From Chitinophagales bacterium (GTDB lineage Bacteria; Bacteroidota; Bacteroidia; Chitinophagales; UBA2359): a stretch of 7,810 nucleotides of DNA. Both the position numbers and the translations under genes were made by a program. The stretch lies in the NCBI GenBank assembly GCA_020629335.1, contig JAHDDN010000252.1, forward strand, positions 1 through 7,810. The letters run 5' to 3'. The notes beneath the pieces were generated by a model. That model was not told the origin of the DNA, did no database searches, and saw nothing but the letters and a program-made list of their open reading frames with translations. Numbering within the stretch: the first letter of the stretch is position 1; each line of letters starts with the position of its first letter. Shown piece by piece: positions 1 to 6,188 of this stretch.

Positions 1-288
1 AAGAAAAAACAAAGAGAAAAAGATAGAAAGAAAAGAGCGAAAGCAAAAAAGAAGAGGAAAAAGAAAAAAAGTAGCTCAAAATCAAGACCAGCTCCTAAAA
101 CAGCAGAGGAAAGAGCTGCCGAAAAAGCAGAGAAAGAAGCTGCCGCTCAAGCTGAAAAAGATCGAAAAGAAGCCGAAAAAGCAGAGAAAGAAGCGGAAAA
201 AGCCGCTAAAGAAGCAGAAGAACTGGCTAAAATTGAAGAGGAAGAAGCAGAAGCCGCAAGAGAAGCCGCCGAACAAACAGCCAAAAAT
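1..288 (+). other. Polypurine tract encoding a Lys-rich then Lys/Ala/Glu-rich insert in PorW
   Basis: Only 4 of the first 71 bases are pyrimidines. In the porW frame, 18 of the first 23 residues are Lys or Arg, followed by a short Ser/Pro-containing linker (SSSKSRPAPKT). About 60 residues built from AEKAEKEA-like units come next, which should form a long charged helix or coiled coil. The imperfect repeats are visible at DNA level as recurring gaa-aaa-gca-gag-aaa-gaa patterns. The tract ends just before a GGG linker and the TPR segment around residue 115. The antisense reading is stop-poor only because of the purine bias. Confidence 0.8.
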
Positions 289-2457
289 ATGGAAACAGCC
301 CAAAGCCGTACCTACTCTGGTGGTGGTCTGTTCAAACATAAATTAGCCAAGCATGAAGCAATGGTATGGCTCGCACGTTCCTACATCGATAAAGAAGAAT
401 TCTCAAACGCACTCAAAGTACTTGAAGTAGCTCAAAAAGATCGAAAATTCCCTCGTAAATATGCAGGTGACCTCAATTCACTTTTTGCACACTACTATCT
501 AAAAAAAGGTGATTTTGAAAGCGCCAGACCACTTTTGATACAAGCAATCAAAACAACTCGAAAGAAGAAAAATAGAGCCAGACTTCACTATATCCTAGCT
601 CAACTAAATGAGCAAGATAAAGAATACGCCAGCGCTGTCAACTCATTCCAAAAAGTCTTAAAAAGCAAACCAAGCTTTGAAATGGAATTCAATGCAAAGA
701 TCAATATTGCTAAAGACAAAATGAAAACAGGAGATTACTCCGCTGATAGAGCCATCGCCTATCTTGATAAAATGACCAAAGACGATAAGTATATCGATAA
801 AAAAGATCAGATCTACTTTGTCATGTCTGAAATCGCTATGGAAAATGGAGACTTTGATCAGGGTTTTGCCTATCTCGAAGAATCAGCCAAAAATACTGGT
901 GCCAATAACGAGCAAAAAGCAAAAACCTATCTCAAAATCGCAGAAATACTCTACGAACAAGAACAATATCTAAAAGCAAGTGCCTACTATGATAGCACAC
1001 TAAATTTCTTAGCAAAAGACTATAAAGATTATGACGAAATAGCCGACCGTAAAGAAATCTTAGCAGATCTAGCAACCAACTTTTCAATTATTGAAAAAGA
1101 AGATAGCTTATTGAGAATCGCTGGTATGTCTGAGGCTAAAAGGAAAATTTTCTTAGAAGAACTAATCGAACAATTAGAAGAGGAAGCGAGATTAGCTGAA
1201 GAAGCAAAAGCCCAAGACGCATTTGCTACCAATGATCCTAAAGACCCAAAAAATAGTGGAGGCGCATTAGGTCAATGGTACTTCTATAATATCTCAACTA
1301 AATCAAAAGGGTATAATGATTTCGTACAGCAATGGGGACCAAGAACTCTACAAGATAATTGGAGAACTAATGCTGATGACGGGCTTGGTACTAGCTCTGA
1401 GGTAGCCGAATTTGGTGCTGAAATATTGGACAAAGCCGCTCAAGGAACCTTGACCGTTGAGGATTTAATGGCGGACTTACCACTGAACGCTAATGACAAA
1501 GCAGCCGCTAATGAGCGAATCATGAACGCCATTTTTGAAATGGGAAATATCTATAGCTCCCGATTACAAAATGATCAAAAAGCCATAGAATACTTCGATA
1601 TGCTACTGGATCGCTATCCTAACTCACCTAATGCAGCACAAGCTCATTATAATCTTTACTTATTGCACGCTGGTGAACCAGCTATCGCTAATATGCACAA
1701 AAACACCATCTTAAAGGATTTTCCAAATTCTGAATATGCGAAATTATTGAACGATCCTAATTACGCTCAAACAATCACTGCAAAGAATAAAGAATTAGAT
1801 AAATACTACGAACAAACTTATGCTTTGTACACTAAAGGAAATTACGATGAAGTAAATAAGCGTAGAAGTGAAGTCAACTCCTTATTCGAACCAAATCCAC
1901 TACAACCCAAATTCGATCTTTTAGACGCATTTGTTGTTGGACAAACCAAGGATAAAGCCGCTTATGTTAATGCTTTGAAAAATGTAGTGGTTAAACATCC
2001 TGAAGATGAGGTAAAAGTAAAAGCAGAAGAAATCCTTAAGTACTTAGACGAAGAAGCTAAAAAAGACACCAAGAAAGACAAAGAAAGTGTTTATAAGTAC
2101 AAGCCTAATAGCAAGCATTATTTCATCATCGCATTTGATGGATTCACTACCCAAATGAGTTCGGTCTTAGCTAACTTCTCTGATCTAAATAATGCAGAGT
2201 TTAGCCTCGATAAATTGAAAGTCAACCAAATGCTTTTAGATAAAGAGAATCAAATTATCATTATCAAGGATTTCAAAGATGCATCTAAAGCACTTGCTTA
2301 TTATAAAAAAATAAAAGGTGCTGAAGGTTCTTTAATGGAAGGAATAGATACAGGATACCGTATCTTCGCTATCTCAAAATTGAACTTCAGCCAATACTTT
2401 AAAAGAAAAGATGCTCAAGAATACTTTGAGTTTTTTGAAAGTAATTACGAACTGTAA
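1..2457 (+). CDS. porW: Type IX secretion system periplasmic lipoprotein PorW/SprE, TPR protein (5'-partial)
   Basis: The frame is open from base 1 to TAA at 2455-2457, giving 818 visible residues; the lipoprotein signal and first TPRs must lie upstream. The ATG at 289 is internal, because coding continues on both sides of it. Residues 1-96 are a basic then Lys/Ala/Glu-rich stretch. Residues from about 115 carry repeated helical TPR-like units, beginning with MVWLARSYI, followed by segments such as YILAQL, YYDSTLNFLAKDY and MSEAKRKIFLEELIEQLEEE. After a Glu/Ala-rich coiled coil (about 381-406) come GGALGQWYFYN (W426) and WGPRTLQDNWR (445-455), then a further TPR (about 517-557) and a C-terminal module from H706 (HYFIIAFDG). 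These segments in this order match my knowledge of PorW/SprE, an outer-membrane-linked periplasmic lipoprotein needed for type IX secretion and, in gliding species, motility. A generic TPR protein is the alternative, but the WYFYN/DNWR segments argue against it. Confidence 0.87.
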   Translation, partial: KKKQREKDRKKRAKAKKKRKKKKSSSKSRPAPKTAEERAAEKAEKEAAAQAEKDRKEAEKAEKEAEKAAKEAEELAKIEEEEAEAAREAAEQTAKNMETAQSRTYSGGGLFKHKLAKHEAMVWLARSYIDKEEFSNALKVLEVAQKDRKFPRKYAGDLNSLFAHYYLKKGDFESARPLLIQAIKTTRKKKNRARLHYILAQLNEQDKEYASAVNSFQKVLKSKPSFEMEFNAKINIAKDKMKTGDYSADRAIAYLDKMTKDDKYIDKKDQIYFVMSEIAMENGDFDQGFAYLEESAKNTGANNEQKAKTYLKIAEILYEQEQYLKASAYYDSTLNFLAKDYKDYDEIADRKEILADLATNFSIIEKEDSLLRIAGMSEAKRKIFLEELIEQLEEEARLAEEAKAQDAFATNDPKDPKNSGGALGQWYFYNISTKSKGYNDFVQQWGPRTLQDNWRTNADDGLGTSSEVAEFGAEILDKAAQGTLTVEDLMADLPLNANDKAAANERIMNAIFEMGNIYSSRLQNDQKAIEYFDMLLDRYPNSPNAAQAHYNLYLLHAGEPAIANMHKNTILKDFPNSEYAKLLNDPNYAQTITAKNKELDKYYEQTYALYTKGNYDEVNKRRSEVNSLFEPNPLQPKFDLLDAFVVGQTKDKAAYVNALKNVVVKHPEDEVKVKAEEILKYLDEEAKKDTKKDKESVYKYKPNSKHYFIIAFDGFTTQMSSVLANFSDLNNAEFSLDKLKVNQMLLDKENQIIIIKDFKDASKALAYYKKIKGAEGSLMEGIDTGYRIFAISKLNFSQYFKRKDAQEYFEFFESNYEL

Positions 2458-2461
2458 ACAG

Positions 2462-2482
2462 GTATCTACTACTATCAGATAC
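2462..2482 (+). other. Short hairpin just after porW stop
   Basis: GTATCT (2462-2467) and AGATAC (2477-2482) form a perfect 6-bp stem with a 9-nt loop, starting 5 bases after the porW stop. There is no following T-run and the stem is weak, so it is a poor intrinsic terminator. It may simply be chance, or protect the 3' end of the message. Confidence 0.25.
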
Positions 2483-2486
2483 TAAC

Positions 2487-2625
2487 CCCATCGGCTTAGG
2501 GATGGAAGCGGTATGAGGCGGCCATGCTGCGACTTAGGTAGCTTAGTGATGCGCAGGCTCCAATAAGAGACCAGCAGCACTTAGCGAACTTAGAGCAGCA
2601 TAGCCTCATAAGAGCGGACAGCCCG
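2487..2625 (+). other. GC-rich structured intergenic element with AGCGG-flanked hairpin (possible RNA or repeat)
   Basis: The element reads CCCC (2487-2490), GGATGGAAGCGG (2500-2511 region), a long hairpin, then AGAGCGGACAGCCCG (2611-2625). The hairpin pairs TATGAGGC (2512-2519) with GCCTCATA (2603-2610), then ATGCTGC (2524-2530) with GCAGCAT (2595-2601), giving 15 bp interrupted by a GGCC/A bulge. The stem is bracketed by AGCGG on both sides (2507-2511 and 2613-2617). Inside is a 64-nt loop region with four CTTAG pentamers; a fifth lies upstream at 2495-2499. Across 2491-2700, 115 of 210 bases are G or C, clearly above the flanking genes. From memory, intergenic hairpins flanked by GAAGCGG and AGCGGA motifs are common in Bacteroidota genomes, which would make this a dispersed element. 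I cannot confirm that, nor whether it is transcribed as a functional RNA. Confidence 0.5.
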
Positions 2626-2626
2626 A

Positions 2627-2697
2627 CCCCTTTATTTTTTGGCCAGCGGGCGGACACATAGGTCCGCCCCTACACGACTGGCCAAAAAATAAAGGGG
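2627..2697. repeat. Perfect 20-bp inverted repeat around a 31-nt centre
   Basis: The left arm CCCCTTTATTTTTTGGCCAG (2627-2646) is exactly complementary to the right arm (2678-2697). Neither outer flank continues the pairing. On the plus strand the right arm is followed by GGAAGCCCC and not by a T-run, so the hairpin is not a classical intrinsic terminator in either direction. Its 3' foot GGGG could alternatively pair with CCCC at 2702-2705. Transcribed from either side it would form a very stable stem 26 bases upstream of the next start codon, so it may attenuate, stabilise or block read-through from porW. A miniature mobile element with terminal inverted repeats is another reading; only a 2-bp GA flank repeat is seen, which is not convincing as a target duplication. 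Confidence 0.85.
2648..2673 (-). repeat. REP-like palindrome with GTAG foot
   Basis: On the minus strand GTAG (2673-2670) is followed directly by GGGCGGAC (2669-2662), a 6-nt loop, and GTCCGCCC (2655-2648): a perfect 8-bp hairpin. REP elements moved by REP-associated tyrosine (Y1/HUH) transposases have this layout, a GTAG or GGAG tetranucleotide at the foot of a GC-rich hairpin. The unit sits exactly in the loop of the 20-bp inverted repeat. No transposase is encoded in the window, so it would be a non-autonomous copy. The classification rests on architecture alone. Confidence 0.5.
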
Positions 2698-2723
2698 GAA
2701 GCCCCAACATTAATGCTTAACAA

Positions 2724-5018
2724 ATGAGCGATACTAAAGAAGCCAAATCTCACCAAGCTGCTTATTGGAAATATGCCATTATCTTATGGGTCATTTTTCT
2801 TTTGGGCTTATTGGCTATTGGATTAATATTTACGGCGGCCTCCAAATCATGGTGGGGCTTTTCTGAATTGCCAACCTTTGAACAATTAGAAAATCCACAA
2901 AGCGAATTAGCATCAGAAATATATTCTGCCGATAGTGTATTGATTGGTAAGTTTTTCCTAAAAAATAGGACGAATGCTGAATATGAGGAATTACCTCCTC
3001 ACTTAGTCAATGCATTAGTCTCAACAGAGGATAGACGGTTCTTTAGACATTCGGGAATTGATTTTTGGTCATTGCCTCGTTTATTCTTTAGGACAGTACT
3101 TTCAAGAGATCGGTCTGGAGGAGGTGGTAGTACGCTCACCCAACAATTAGCATTGAACTTATTCAATAAGCGATCTCAGAATCGAATAGAACGTATCAAG
3201 CAAAAACTACAAGAGTGGATTATTGCGGTCCGCTTGGAATCTAATTATACTAAGAAAGAGATCATTACCATGTATTTGAATACGGTCTCTTTTGGGCATA
3301 ATGCGCATGGAATTAAGGCCGCCGCTAAAACTTATTTCAATAAAGAAGTACAAAATTTGAATGTGGAAGAGGGAGCAACCTTGGTAGGAATGCTGAAAGC
3401 CACCACTACTTATAATCCCAAAAAAAATCCAGAAAATTCTAAAGGGCGGCGTAATACAGTGCTTAACCAGATGGTGAAGTATGGATCATTTCCCGCAGCA
3501 ATTGCTGATTCTCTCCAAAAACAAGACATTATCATTGATTATAATCCTTCTAAACATGATAGAGGAGCCGCTCGTTATTTTCGGGAGTACTTACGTGCTT
3601 ACTTGAAAAAAGACTGGGCACCAAAGCATAAGAAGATAGATGGTACCGCTTATAATATTGAAAGAGACGGATTAAGGATTTATACGACTATTGATTCTCG
3701 TATGCAAAAATATGCAGAAGAGGCAGTTCAAACACATATGGAAGATTTACAAGAATCTTTCTTTAGCCATTGGAAAGCTAAAGGCAAAAAGCCTTGGCAT
3801 GACAATAATAAGTTAATCCCTAAAGCCATGAAACGTTCTGAAAGATGGAGGGCTTCTAAAGTTCGTGGTCTATCAGAATCTCAAATAAAAGAAGAATTTA
3901 AGAAGCCTGTTCCAATGAAACTTTTTTCTTGGGATGGTATTATAGATACGACGCTTTCTCCTTTAGATTCCCTAAAATATGTAAAGTATTTCCTTCATTC
4001 AGGCTTCATTGTTTCGGAGCCAGAGACAGGTCATATTAAGGCTTGGGTCGGTGGTATCGACTATAATTATTTCAAGTATGATAATGCTCGTCCTACTTCT
4101 AAAAGACAAGTGGGTTCTACTTTTAAGCCTTTCGTCTATACAGTAGCGATTAATTCGGGCTGGTCTATGTGCCAAGAAGTTCCGAATAGTAGTGTATGCT
4201 TTGAACCTGGGGAACATGGAGCTGCTGCTCGTTGGTGCCCAGATAATGCAGGATCGGATAAATACGCTGGACAAGTCATGACACTACAAAAAGGCTTGGC
4301 AAAATCTCTGAATCGTATTACCGCTTACTTAATGAAACAAATTGGCCCTCAACCAGTTATTGATATGGTCCAAAAGATGGGTATTGATAGTTATATTGAG
4401 CCAGTGCCTTCTATTTGCTTAGGCTCAGCGGATATCTCTGTATTTGAAATGGTAGGAGCTTATGGTACTTATGCTAATAAGGGGGTTTATACTCAGCCTA
4501 ACTTCATTACTCGTATTGAAGATAAAAATGGACAGCCGCTTCCATTAGATTTACCTAATAAAACAGAAGTATTGAGTGATGCAGAAGCTTATACTATGCT
4601 CAAGTTATTACAGGGAGTAACGGATCAAGGTACGGGAGTACGCCTTAGAACAAAATATAAATTTGAGGGAGATATTGCTGGTAAAACAGGAACGACCAAT
4701 GAGCACTCTGATGGTTGGTATATGGGTATTACGCCTGAGATTGTTGGTGGTGTATGGGTTGGTGGAGATGAAAAAGGTATCCACTTTGAAAGTCTTAGAT
4801 TAGGAAGTGGTACTAATATGGCCCTCCCTATTTGGGCGGAATTTATGAAGAGAGCCTATGCAGACGAAACACTCAACTTCGATAGTTTAGCGCGTTTCGA
4901 GCGCCCAAAAAGTGCCTACAGAATCGAAACCGATTGTACGAAATATAAACAAGAAAATATTGAACTCCCTCCTGCTCCAGTTGATGAGGAGTATAATTAC
5001 GGGGATGAGTTTAATTAG
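2724..5018 (+). CDS. Class A penicillin-binding protein, PBP1A type (bifunctional transglycosylase/transpeptidase)
   Basis: The 764-residue protein polymerises lipid II into glycan strands and cross-links the peptides in the periplasm. It has a short cytoplasmic tail and one membrane anchor (about 14-38, no cleavage site). The GT51 domain shows EDRRFFRHSG (102-111, catalytic Glu102), GGSTLTQQL (134-142), the KLQE motif with the second Glu at 164, and KEIITMYLN (178-186). The transpeptidase domain shows STFK with acylation serine S465 and K468, SLN (528-530), and KTGTT (654-658). All catalytic motifs of both domains are intact, and the length fits mrcA/ponA-type proteins of Bacteroidota. The ATG at 2724 puts the anchor where expected; no Shine-Dalgarno sequence is in range, as is usual in this phylum. 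No promoter is visible between the folded spacer and the start, so it may be read from porW. The last 4 bases overlap the convergent toxin gene. No orthology to one named mrc/pon gene is claimed. Confidence 0.96.
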   Translation: MSDTKEAKSHQAAYWKYAIILWVIFLLGLLAIGLIFTAASKSWWGFSELPTFEQLENPQSELASEIYSADSVLIGKFFLKNRTNAEYEELPPHLVNALVSTEDRRFFRHSGIDFWSLPRLFFRTVLSRDRSGGGGSTLTQQLALNLFNKRSQNRIERIKQKLQEWIIAVRLESNYTKKEIITMYLNTVSFGHNAHGIKAAAKTYFNKEVQNLNVEEGATLVGMLKATTTYNPKKNPENSKGRRNTVLNQMVKYGSFPAAIADSLQKQDIIIDYNPSKHDRGAARYFREYLRAYLKKDWAPKHKKIDGTAYNIERDGLRIYTTIDSRMQKYAEEAVQTHMEDLQESFFSHWKAKGKKPWHDNNKLIPKAMKRSERWRASKVRGLSESQIKEEFKKPVPMKLFSWDGIIDTTLSPLDSLKYVKYFLHSGFIVSEPETGHIKAWVGGIDYNYFKYDNARPTSKRQVGSTFKPFVYTVAINSGWSMCQEVPNSSVCFEPGEHGAAARWCPDNAGSDKYAGQVMTLQKGLAKSLNRITAYLMKQIGPQPVIDMVQKMGIDSYIEPVPSICLGSADISVFEMVGAYGTYANKGVYTQPNFITRIEDKNGQPLPLDLPNKTEVLSDAEAYTMLKLLQGVTDQGTGVRLRTKYKFEGDIAGKTGTTNEHSDGWYMGITPEIVGGVWVGGDEKGIHFESLRLGSGTNMALPIWAEFMKRAYADETLNFDSLARFERPKSAYRIETDCTKYKQENIELPPAPVDEEYNYGDEFN

Positions 5019-5338
5019 ATGGAATCTAAAATATCTTTTAGTTCTTGATCAGAAATGTTTACTTTCTCACTTTTATCATAAATGGTGAGCAAGTAAACTT
5101 TTTCTTGTATTATTCTTACAAGTGTAATAACTCTCGCTCCACCACTTTTACCTTTTCCTTTACTCTTGATAGCCAATCGAATCTTATAACAACCTTTACC
5201 TAAGGAAGTCCCTTGCACTGGATTAATAACTAAATCATCAACTAACAATTCTAGATCATCTAATATAGATGCGTGCTTTTTTAACAATTGTTTTAATGCT
5301 TTATCAAAGTTCGCTATAGTTCTAACCTCGTAACTCAT
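5015..5338 (-). CDS. RelE/ParE-superfamily toxin of a type II toxin-antitoxin system
   Basis: This is a small basic protein of 107 residues, the usual size for the superfamily. Hallmarks are an N-terminal helical part (FDKALKQLLKKHASILDDLELL, about 11-32), NPVQGTSLGKGCYKIRLAIKSK (39-60), GKSGGARVITLVRI (63-76), and the C-terminal strand VYLLTIYDKSEK (81-92). These match a RelE/ParE-like subgroup frequent in Bacteroidota and Cyanobacteria. RelE members cleave mRNA on ribosomes and ParE members poison gyrase; sequence alone does not say which applies here. The ATG at 5338 lies inside the end of the antitoxin gene (17-bp overlap), indicating coupled translation. The 3' end overlaps the last 4 bases of the penicillin-binding protein gene on the other strand. 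No frameshift or truncation is seen, so the toxin is probably functional. Confidence 0.88.
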   Translation of the reverse strand: MSYEVRTIANFDKALKQLLKKHASILDDLELLVDDLVINPVQGTSLGKGCYKIRLAIKSKGKGKSGGARVITLVRIIQEKVYLLTIYDKSEKVNISDQELKDILDSI

Positions 5339-5537
5339 TAATCACATCTTTTGCTGATCTTGAATCTATTTCACCTCTATCTATTTTTTTCATTTCTGTT
5401 ACTGCCTCCTTTAATCCATTTAAAATACTTGATTTTTCATCACCTTCTAATTGTTCAAGAATCCCATCCCATTCTTCTATTGGAATGACTACTGCTGTAC
5501 GTTCTCCTTTGTCGTTAATTAAATACTGAATTGACAT
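5322..5537 (-). CDS. Putative antitoxin partner of the RelE/ParE toxin
   Basis: This 71-residue acidic protein lies directly upstream of the toxin and overlaps it by 17 bp, the classic antitoxin-first order. The N-terminus MSIQYLINDKGERTAVVIPIEEWDGI (given in parts: QYLINDKGE, then AVVIPIEEW) resembles the Phd/YefM-like opening of many small antitoxins, where a short strand-helix unit contributes to DNA binding. The C-terminal half (about 30-71, LNGLKEAVTEMKKIDRGEI and on) is charged and helical and would wrap the toxin. Assignment relies mainly on gene order plus the IPIEEW motif. It probably represses its own operon together with the toxin, as such pairs do; an inverted repeat in the upstream gap could be the operator. 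Confidence 0.78.
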   Translation of the reverse strand: MSIQYLINDKGERTAVVIPIEEWDGILEQLEGDEKSSILNGLKEAVTEMKKIDRGEIDSRSAKDVINELRG

Positions 5538-5556
5538 AATAATAATTTTGTGTGTT

Positions 5557-5588
5557 TAAAGATAAAGCAATTTTAACTCATTATCAAT
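5557..5588 (-). promoter_or_regulatory. Possible promoter/operator of the toxin-antitoxin operon
   Basis: On the minus strand ATTG (5588-5585) is followed after 20 nt by TATCTTTA (5564-5557), one base off the Bacteroidota -7 consensus TAnnTTTG at a suitable spacing from the -33 TTTG-like box. A start of transcription near 5550 would leave about a 13-nt leader before the antitoxin ATG. GATAAA (5561-5566) and TTTATC (5588-5593) form an inverted repeat straddling both boxes and could bind the toxin-antitoxin complex. The 51-bp gap after the acyltransferase gene shows no terminator, so read-through from upstream is also possible. Confidence 0.33.
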
Positions 5589-6188
5589 TTATCTGTTTGA
5601 ATCCAAATACCGCTCATCCACACTAAACAACTTTGGATGCTTCGCCGTCTTGGTATTGTAAAATGCCATGATTCGGCGCAAGTCCGCCTCCATATCATCA
5701 CCTGGATAAATAACATCTCCAACCCCTGCCATCTTATCCTTATAATCTAAATACCCCAAAACAATCGGCACCCCTGCCTTTTTAGCAATATAATAATATC
5801 CCGTCTTCCATTCCTTCCTTAAAGAACGGGTACCTTCAGGGGTAACTGCCACCCATAAATGTTCATGCTCCTTAAATAAATCTGCCATTACATCCACCAT
5901 TTTCGGACGAGGCTCCCCTTCCTTCTTAGGACGACGATTAATCCATATAGCTCCCATACTTGACAATATATTACTCAAAATAGGATACTTCTTCAATTCA
6001 TCTTTTACCGTATAACGAAGTGGAATACCTAATTTTTCAAAGGCAATGACCATATACAAAAAATCCCAATTACTAGTATGAGGACAAGCCAAAATCACAC
6101 ACTGTTTAATATCCTTACTTGGAATATTATCATAATCAACCTTCCACCCATCTCGTTCAAATTTCCATCGCATTAAACGTCTAATCAT
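5589..6188 (-). CDS. PlsC-like 1-acylglycerol-3-phosphate acyltransferase family protein
   Basis: The 199-residue protein carries the LPLAT/PlsC signature. Motif I is HTSNWD with catalytic H37 and D42. Acyl-acceptor motifs follow as GAIWINRR (79-86) and PEGTRS (117-122), then KKAGVPIVLGYLDY (136-149) as the motif IV region. The C-terminal DDMEADLRRIMAFYNTKT (164-181) fits a short, soluble or peripherally bound subgroup of about 190-200 residues, lacking the N-terminal membrane helix of classical PlsC. The family transfers an acyl chain to a lysolipid at the inner membrane; the actual acceptor of this subgroup is not evident. The ATG at 6188 overlaps the DUF389 gene by 8 bp (ATGATTAG contains both its start and the preceding stop), implying translational coupling in one operon. 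It is probably not the only PlsC of the cell. The terminal enzyme of phosphatidate synthesis remains an alternative. Confidence 0.87.
   Translation of the reverse strand: MIRRLMRWKFERDGWKVDYDNIPSKDIKQCVILACPHTSNWDFLYMVIAFEKLGIPLRYTVKDELKKYPILSNILSSMGAIWINRRPKKEGEPRPKMVDVMADLFKEHEHLWVAVTPEGTRSLRKEWKTGYYYIAKKAGVPIVLGYLDYKDKMAGVGDVIYPGDDMEADLRRIMAFYNTKTAKHPKLFSVDERYLDSNR

Noticed and set aside
82..339. Antisense open frame rich in Phe, Cys and Ser over the start of the window
   Set aside because: It is the complement of the Lys/Glu-rich porW coding tract; the purine bias removes stops and produces repetitive Phe/Cys codons. No start context or protein family.
1029..1232. Minus-strand open frame inside porW
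   Set aside because: Shadow of the porW coding sequence with no recognisable protein character.
2627..2697. Intrinsic terminator for porW
   Set aside because: The stem is strong but no T-run follows it on either strand; the T-rich segment is inside the left arm.
2606..2710. 34-codon minus-strand frame in the folded spacer
   Set aside because: Its codons are dictated by the inverted repeats and it ends inside a hairpin arm; no coding signature.
2487..2730. Known metabolite riboswitch controlling the PBP gene
   Set aside because: The helices and motifs do not match any riboswitch core I recognise.
3999..4274. Minus-strand open frame inside the PBP gene
   Set aside because: Lies wholly opposite the conserved transpeptidase domain; sequence resembles no family.
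5026..5041. Bidirectional terminator between the PBP and toxin genes
   Set aside because: Only six base pairs, five of them A-T, and no T-run after it; too weak to call.
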